Assembly: GCA_045650425.1 (NCBI GenBank)
Contig: JAZRRD010000038.1
Location: 1 to 9,668 of the forward strand
DNA length: 9,668 nt
Direction: 5' to 3'
DNA from: RGIG1752 sp045650425
GTDB taxonomy: Bacteria > Bacillota_I > Bacilli_A > RF39 > UBA660
The position numbers and the translations under genes are program-made. Positions within the stretch are counted from its first letter, which is position 1. Every line of letters starts with the position of its first letter. The notes beneath the pieces are model-generated. The model saw nothing but the letters and a program-made list of their open reading frames with translations, was not told the DNA's origin and did no database searches. Below are positions 6,157 through 9,668 of the stretch, in pieces.

Positions 6157-7737
6157 CTACTCCTCAAAAGATTTATATTTCTTAGCAATTAACTTAGCAA
6201 TCTTAATTCCATCAATCGCTGAAGTAGTTATGCCTCCAGCATACCCTGCCCCTTCACCACAAGGGTATAGACCTTTAAAATTAGCCTCCCCTATTTCATT
6301 ACGTAAAATTTTTACTGGCGAAGATGTTCTACTTTCAATTCCAAGCAAAATTGCATCATCTCTTGCAAAACCTTTAATTTTTTTATCAAATACTAAAATT
6401 CCTTCTTTTAATGAATCACTTATATACTTAGGAAATAATTCATTTAGATTAGCAAATGTATAAGCACCTTTTGTGATAGGTGTATATTCGCCAAAATGAG
6501 ATGAATTTAAATTATTTTTAAAATCTTTAAATAATTGTACTGGAATTTTACCATTTCCTAAATGATAAGCTTTATTTTCTAAGTTTCTTTGAAATTTAAC
6601 ACCATCCAATGGCAAGTCTCCATAATCTTTATTATTAACTGTTACTACAATTGCACTATTTGCATTTAAAGTATCTCTTTTATGATTACTCATTCCGTTT
6701 ACTACTAACATTTCTTTATCGCTAGAAGCATTTACAACGTAACCCCCAGGACACATACAAAATGAATATACCCCTCTTTTATCCTTTGTTGTATGAGTTA
6801 ATTTATAACTGGCAGCATTTAAATCAGGATGACCATCAAATCCATATTGATTAAAATTTATCATTTTTTGAGGGTGCTCAATTCTAACACCAACTGCAAA
6901 AGGTTTAGATTGCATTTTTATATTATTGTTATATAACATTTCAAATGTATCTCTAGAACTATGTCCAATAGCTAAAACAACTACGTCAGATAATAATTGT
7001 ATTTCATTATTTATAATAACACCTTTAATTTTATCATTATCTAAAATTATGTCAGTAACACAAGAATTAAATAAAAAAGTACCACCCATTTTAATAATTT
7101 TATTCCTCATATTAATAATGACATCACGTAGTAAGTCAGTTCCTATATGTGGTTTATTTAAATATAAAATTTCTTCTGGTGCACCATTTTCTATGAATAT
7201 TTCAAAAACTTTTTTACCAATATACTCTTTGTCTTTAACTAAAGTATTTAGTTTTCCATCAGAAAATGTACCTGCACCACCTTCACCAAACTGGACATTT
7301 GAATTTATATTTAAATTTCCATTATTCCAAAACTCTTCAACTGATTTAATTCGTTCTTCTATTTTTTCCCCACGCTCTACAATTAAAGGTTTATAACCAT
7401 ATTGAGCTAGTATATAACCACAAAAAAGCCCTGCAGGACCAGCCCCAATAATTATAGGATGTTCATTTAAAAATTTATCCCCTGTTATCTCAAACCTAAA
7501 ATTTTCATCTGGAGCTAATAAAATATCATTAGATTTATTAAATTTTAAGTAATCATTTTCATTAGATAACACTACATCAACTTCATATACAAAATATAAC
7601 TCAGGCTTCTTTCTTGCATCCAATGATTCTTTAATAATTTTAAAATCAATAATTTTTGTCTTCAGTTTTTTTTCAATATAAGTTCTTAGATTCTTTTTAT
7701 CTTCCAAAGGAACTTTTACTTGCCTTACCCTAATCAT
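6157..7737 (-). CDS. FAD-dependent oxidoreductase, COG2509-type
   Basis: This 526-residue protein is a cytoplasmic flavoprotein of the uncharacterised NAD(P)/FAD-dependent dehydrogenase family often listed as COG2509. An N-terminal alpha/beta region (about 1-90, MIRVRQVKVPLE) precedes the dinucleotide-binding fold with GAGPAGLFCG (98-107) and an acidic strand end (VERG). FGEGGAGTFSDGKL (150-163), SRTSSPVKI (near 469-477) and the C-terminal CGEGAGYAGGITTSAIDG (493-510) are signature stretches of the family. The last closes the FAD site. The electron donor and substrate are not known. The ATG at 7737 is chosen over the in-frame GTG at 7746 because AGGTGA (7748-7743) stands 5 nt before the ATG and contains the GTG itself. 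It overlaps the end of the upstream flavoprotein gene by 8 nt (ATGATTAG), suggesting coupled translation. Length is usual for the family. Confidence 0.87.
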   Translation of the reverse strand: MIRVRQVKVPLEDKKNLRTYIEKKLKTKIIDFKIIKESLDARKKPELYFVYEVDVVLSNENDYLKFNKSNDILLAPDENFRFEITGDKFLNEHPIIIGAGPAGLFCGYILAQYGYKPLIVERGEKIEERIKSVEEFWNNGNLNINSNVQFGEGGAGTFSDGKLNTLVKDKEYIGKKVFEIFIENGAPEEILYLNKPHIGTDLLRDVIINMRNKIIKMGGTFLFNSCVTDIILDNDKIKGVIINNEIQLLSDVVVLAIGHSSRDTFEMLYNNNIKMQSKPFAVGVRIEHPQKMINFNQYGFDGHPDLNAASYKLTHTTKDKRGVYSFCMCPGGYVVNASSDKEMLVVNGMSNHKRDTLNANSAIVVTVNNKDYGDLPLDGVKFQRNLENKAYHLGNGKIPVQLFKDFKNNLNSSHFGEYTPITKGAYTFANLNELFPKYISDSLKEGILVFDKKIKGFARDDAILLGIESRTSSPVKILRNEIGEANFKGLYPCGEGAGYAGGITTSAIDGIKIAKLIAKKYKSFEE

Positions 7738-8953
7738 TATTTTCACCTGCAGAAATTCCTGCTAAATAACCAGTTCTCCAAGCTATTCCTAAGTTATAAC
7801 CTCCACATTCACCAGTTATATCTAAAAGTTCTCCAATAATATATAAATTTTTTACTAGTTTTGATTCCATCGTATTTAAATTTATTTCATTTAAAGTAAC
7901 TCCACCACTAGCAACTTGCGCTTCCATAAATGATTTAGTTCCAATAATATTAACTTTAAAATTGATAAATGCATTAATAATTTTTTCTTGTTCACTTTTT
8001 TCCAATTTATTAAAATTACTATTACCGGTTATCTTACTAACTTTAAAAAGTACATCAACTAATTTATTATTCAAAACTGACACCAACAAATCATAAACAC
8101 TTTTATTAGTTAAAATGGTTTTTTCTATAAACCAATCATAAGCTTGTTGATAATCTGTTAAAAATGGTAAAAAATTAATTAAAATATTTTCTTTATATTT
8201 TTTATCTAATCCTTTAGCAATCATATTTGATAAATTAAATATACATATACCGCTAACTCCATAATTAGTTAACTGTATTTCTCCAAATTCTTTCTTTTTA
8301 AATTCTCCATTTTCATAATGACTAATATTTACATCAGTTCTTATTCCATTCCAATCCTTAAGGTAATTACCATCACTTATCAATTGAACCAAAGCAGGTA
8401 AAGGTTTAATAATATTATGATGAAAATTTTCTAAAAAACTTAAGCCTATTCCATCAGAACCAGTTTTAGGAGCTGCTAAAGAACCTGTAGATAAAATAAT
8501 TTTATCTACAACAACCTCTTCACCATTTCCTTTAATTATAAATTTATTATCTAATTGTTTTATACTTTGAACTAAAAATTCTGTTTTAATTATTACTTTC
8601 ATTCTTTTTACTTCATCTAATAATACATTTCTTATTGTACTTGCTTGATTAGAAAAAGGATAATAATAACCGTTTTTAATTTTAGTTATTACACCTAGTT
8701 TATTAAATAATTCTAAAATTTTTATTTCGCTCTTCTCATTAATTAATTGATTAATTAAATCAGGTGTAGAACTTTCATAATGGCATAGCGATTGACTCTC
8801 ATTCCAATAATTACATTTCCCATTACCAGTCATTAAAATCTTTTTTCCACATTCCTTATTACGTTCAAATATTATAACTTCATTTTTATCATTTTTAGCT
8901 TTAATAGCTGCTACTAAACCAGATGCTCCTCCACCTATAATTCCTATCTTCAT
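7730..8953 (-). CDS. HI0933/YhiN-family FAD-dependent oxidoreductase (BaiN-like)
   Basis: This 407-residue flavoprotein belongs to the HI0933/YhiN family. It begins with the FAD-binding loop GGGASG (7-12). GKKILMTGNGKCN (36-48) follows, then STG-x-x-x-x-PKTGSDGIG (155-170), and the C-terminal GELLDITGECGGYNLGIAW (374-392), all family signatures. Length is normal (about 400). Members are often annotated BaiN after a clostridial bile-acid enzyme, but most occur in organisms without that pathway. No other bai gene is present here, so only a general NAD(P)/FAD oxidoreductase function is claimed. The ATG at 8953 has a strong AGGTGAGG (8966-8959) 5 nt upstream. It is the first gene of a two-gene unit with the COG2509-type protein, with which it overlaps by 8 nt. 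One conserved position is altered: the usual ATGG reads STGS. Confidence 0.9.
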   Translation of the reverse strand: MKIGIIGGGASGLVAAIKAKNDKNEVIIFERNKECGKKILMTGNGKCNYWNESQSLCHYESSTPDLINQLINEKSEIKILELFNKLGVITKIKNGYYYPFSNQASTIRNVLLDEVKRMKVIIKTEFLVQSIKQLDNKFIIKGNGEEVVVDKIILSTGSLAAPKTGSDGIGLSFLENFHHNIIKPLPALVQLISDGNYLKDWNGIRTDVNISHYENGEFKKKEFGEIQLTNYGVSGICIFNLSNMIAKGLDKKYKENILINFLPFLTDYQQAYDWFIEKTILTNKSVYDLLVSVLNNKLVDVLFKVSKITGNSNFNKLEKSEQEKIINAFINFKVNIIGTKSFMEAQVASGGVTLNEINLNTMESKLVKNLYIIGELLDITGECGGYNLGIAWRTGYLAGISAGENND

Positions 8954-8999
8954 ATAAACCTCACCTAACTCTAGTATTAAAAAATTAATGTTCTAGTTA

Positions 9000-9028
9000 T
9001 ATTTAATTTAACATAATTAATATCTCAA
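9000..9028 (-). promoter_or_regulatory. Tentative promoter for the flavoprotein pair
   Basis: The 136-nt gap upstream of the HI0933-family gene is over 80% A+T and holds no gene. TTGAGA (9028-9023) matches five of six -35 bases. At 17 nt it is followed by TAAATA (9005-9000), a poor -10. A better TATAAC (9001-8996) sits at an unfavourable 21 nt. A promoter is needed here because a strong terminator closes the preceding gene, but the exact boxes are uncertain. Confidence 0.3.
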
Positions 9029-9063
9029 TAAAAGTCTAAATTTTTTATATAATGTATTGTTCT

Positions 9064-9091
9064 AAAAAAAAAATCTCATCAGAGATTTTTT
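9064..9091 (-). terminator. Strong intrinsic terminator after the CotD-like gene
   Basis: AAAAAATCTC (9091-9082) pairs perfectly with GAGATTTTTT (9077-9068) around the four-base loop TGAT. On the minus strand an uninterrupted run of ten T residues (9073-9064) covers the end of the stem and continues beyond it. The stem begins within the TAA stop. The A-run on the other side makes it potentially bidirectional. Confidence 0.85.
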
Positions 9092-9398
9092 AAAAACAAC
9101 AATTATTATCGTAAACATTAGAAACAACATTTTCTTCACAACATGAATAACATGGAGTAAATGTATGTCTATAAATATGATGATTAACTATCTTAGTATT
9201 ACAAGGTTTTATATGTGGAACTTCATGACAAATATATCTATGACAAACTCTTTCTTCTGGACATTCATATACTGGAGGACACACTACTCCTGGATAATTT
9301 TCTCCCTGAGCCATCATATTCATTGATGCATACATATTTGGATTCATTTGAACTCCCATATCCATTTCTTGTTTTCCACAATCACGATTTCTAAACAT
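9090..9398 (-). CDS. CotD-like spore coat protein, Cys/His/Met-rich (102 aa)
   Basis: This small protein has 11 Cys, 6 His and 8 Met in 102 residues and no membrane segment. A Met/Asn-rich N-terminus (MNPNMYASMNMM, 18-29) leads to PPVYECPEERV (41-51), then HEVPHIKPC (58-66) and the core NHHIYRHTFTP (72-82), ending in Cys pairs at 86-87 and 100-101. The His-rich VNHHIYRHTF core resembles the NHQHF...PHTF region of Bacillus CotD, a spore coat protein deposited from the mother cell. The Cys could cross-link the coat or bind metal. The ATG at 9398 has AAAGGA 8 nt upstream. It is a single-gene unit between two terminators, with a SigK/SigE-like -10 in front. The assignment rests on the motif and composition; another Cys-rich structural protein is the main alternative. 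Confidence 0.72.
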   Translation of the reverse strand: MFRNRDCGKQEMDMGVQMNPNMYASMNMMAQGENYPGVVCPPVYECPEERVCHRYICHEVPHIKPCNTKIVNHHIYRHTFTPCYSCCEENVVSNVYDNNCCF

Positions 9399-9418
9399 AA
9401 TAACATTCCTTTCTAATT

Positions 9419-9446
9419 TATATTATGTAAAAAAAAACTACCTGTT
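9419..9446 (-). promoter_or_regulatory. Possible SigK/SigE-type (mother-cell) promoter of the coat gene
   Basis: CATAATATA (9427-9419) fits the SigK -10 consensus CATAnnnTA exactly. AACA (9446-9443) fits the SigK -35 mACm, 15 nt upstream, close to the usual 16. No SigA -35 is found for the same region. The upstream element lies in the loop of the preceding gene's terminator. The leader would be very short, about 14 nt, and just holds the ribosome-binding site. CATAnnnTA arises often by chance in AT-rich DNA, so the fit to a coat gene is what gives it weight. Confidence 0.45.
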
Positions 9447-9455
9447 TAGGCAGTT
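9429..9455 (-). terminator. Intrinsic terminator overlapping the stop of the thioredoxin-fold gene
   Basis: AACTGCCT (9455-9448) pairs with AGGTAGTT (9443-9436), with one G-T wobble, around the loop AAAC. A run of nine T residues (9437-9429) follows on the minus strand. The stop codon TAA (9448-9446) is formed at the top of the hairpin, so the last three codons form part of the left arm. Confidence 0.8.
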
Positions 9456-9668
9456 AATCTATTCTTTCTATATGCATCAAATATTTTAAATAAATATTCA
9501 TCTTCTAAATCTTCACTATAACCTTGAATATAAGTATCACCAATAATTGAAAGTGGATAATATTGTGAAAGACCATACTTTTTCAAATATTTTTTCATTA
9601 GTTTTTCATTAGAAGAATTCATATAATCTAATTCCTTTACTTCAAAAATATTTTTATAATCTAATTTT
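9446..9668 (-). CDS. Partial CDS, C-terminal part of a probable thioredoxin-fold protein
   Basis: An open frame enters from the right edge and ends at TAA (9448-9446), giving 73 residues and no start. It reads KLDYKNIFEVKELDYMNSSN, then a charged helix with KKYLKKYG, then YYPLSIIGDTYIQGYSEDLE, a last helix and KNRLTA. A helix followed by a Pro before a beta-hairpin (P-x-x-IIGD-x-YI-x-GY) is the usual end of thioredoxin and glutaredoxin-like folds, where that Pro is the cis-Pro beside the active site. The active-site CxxC would lie in the missing N-terminal part, so redox activity cannot be judged. The coding reading is supported by the continuous frame and a terminator immediately after it. 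The family call is tentative. Confidence 0.55.
   Translation of the reverse strand, partial: KLDYKNIFEVKELDYMNSSNEKLMKKYLKKYGLSQYYPLSIIGDTYIQGYSEDLEDEYLFKIFDAYRKNRLTA

Noticed and set aside
6926..7396. A 156-codon plus-strand open frame opposite the COG2509-type gene.
   Set aside because: It is antisense to a strongly recognisable gene, has no good ribosome-binding site seen, and its Ser/Pro/Ile-rich text is typical of a shadow frame.
7730..8953. Naming the HI0933-family gene baiN and inferring bile acid 7-dehydroxylation.
   Set aside because: The family is widespread in bacteria without bile acid metabolism, and no other bai gene is present in the window.
8954..9063. The symmetric AT-rich stretch TTAATT...AATTAA between the coat and flavoprotein genes as an operator.
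   Set aside because: Composed only of A and T in a background of the same composition, so the six-base arms are expected by chance.
1..9668. CRISPR array, tRNA, rRNA, insertion sequence, phage or toxin-antitoxin module.
   Set aside because: No regularly spaced repeats, no cloverleaf or rRNA-like sequence, and no transposase, integrase or toxin-like gene was seen. Nearly all of the window is accounted for by the listed genes.

Overview
The window is AT-rich (roughly 70% A+T by eye) and every gene supported here lies on the minus strand, so it reads from right to left. Shine-Dalgarno sequences, intrinsic terminators ending in T-runs, GTG starts, an RNase J-family protein and a CotD-like spore coat protein point to a low-GC member of the Bacillota. 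It is most likely an uncultured, spore-forming Bacilli-type gut or anaerobic bacterium. TGA appears to be a stop codon (it ends the 5592-6005 gene), which argues against the Mycoplasma code. No rRNA, tRNA, CRISPR array, insertion sequence or phage gene was seen.

Right end (9668 to about 8954): the window opens inside the 3' end of a gene whose last 73 residues look like a thioredoxin fold. Its terminator overlaps the stop codon. A small Cys/His/Met-rich CotD-like coat protein follows, with a possible mother-cell (SigK/SigE-like) promoter and its own strong terminator.

Middle (8953 to 5272): two different FAD-dependent oxidoreductases, of the HI0933/YhiN family and the COG2509-type family, overlap by 8 nt and are probably translationally coupled. 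A 151-nt gap follows. It holds what looks like a decayed gene remnant and a perfect 10-bp inverted repeat. Two overlapping ASCH-domain genes come next. I saw no convincing terminator between the FAD pair and the ASCH pair, so read-through is possible.

Left half (5271 to 1): an RNase J2-like protein with a badly eroded metallo-beta-lactamase active site has its own promoter, whose -10 box sits in the loop of the preceding terminator hairpin. Then come two tandem ABC exporter half-transporters, overlapping by 8 nt. Their nucleotide-binding motifs carry complementary defects, as expected for an asymmetric heterodimer. Their promoter is a consensus extended -10 enclosed exactly by a 7-bp inverted repeat, a candidate operator.

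The most rewarding points are the paired lesions in the ABC genes, the eroded RNase J, and the inverted repeats around the promoters. I did not find evidence of a wholly new multi-gene system. The genes look like several short, separately transcribed, mostly housekeeping or accessory units.
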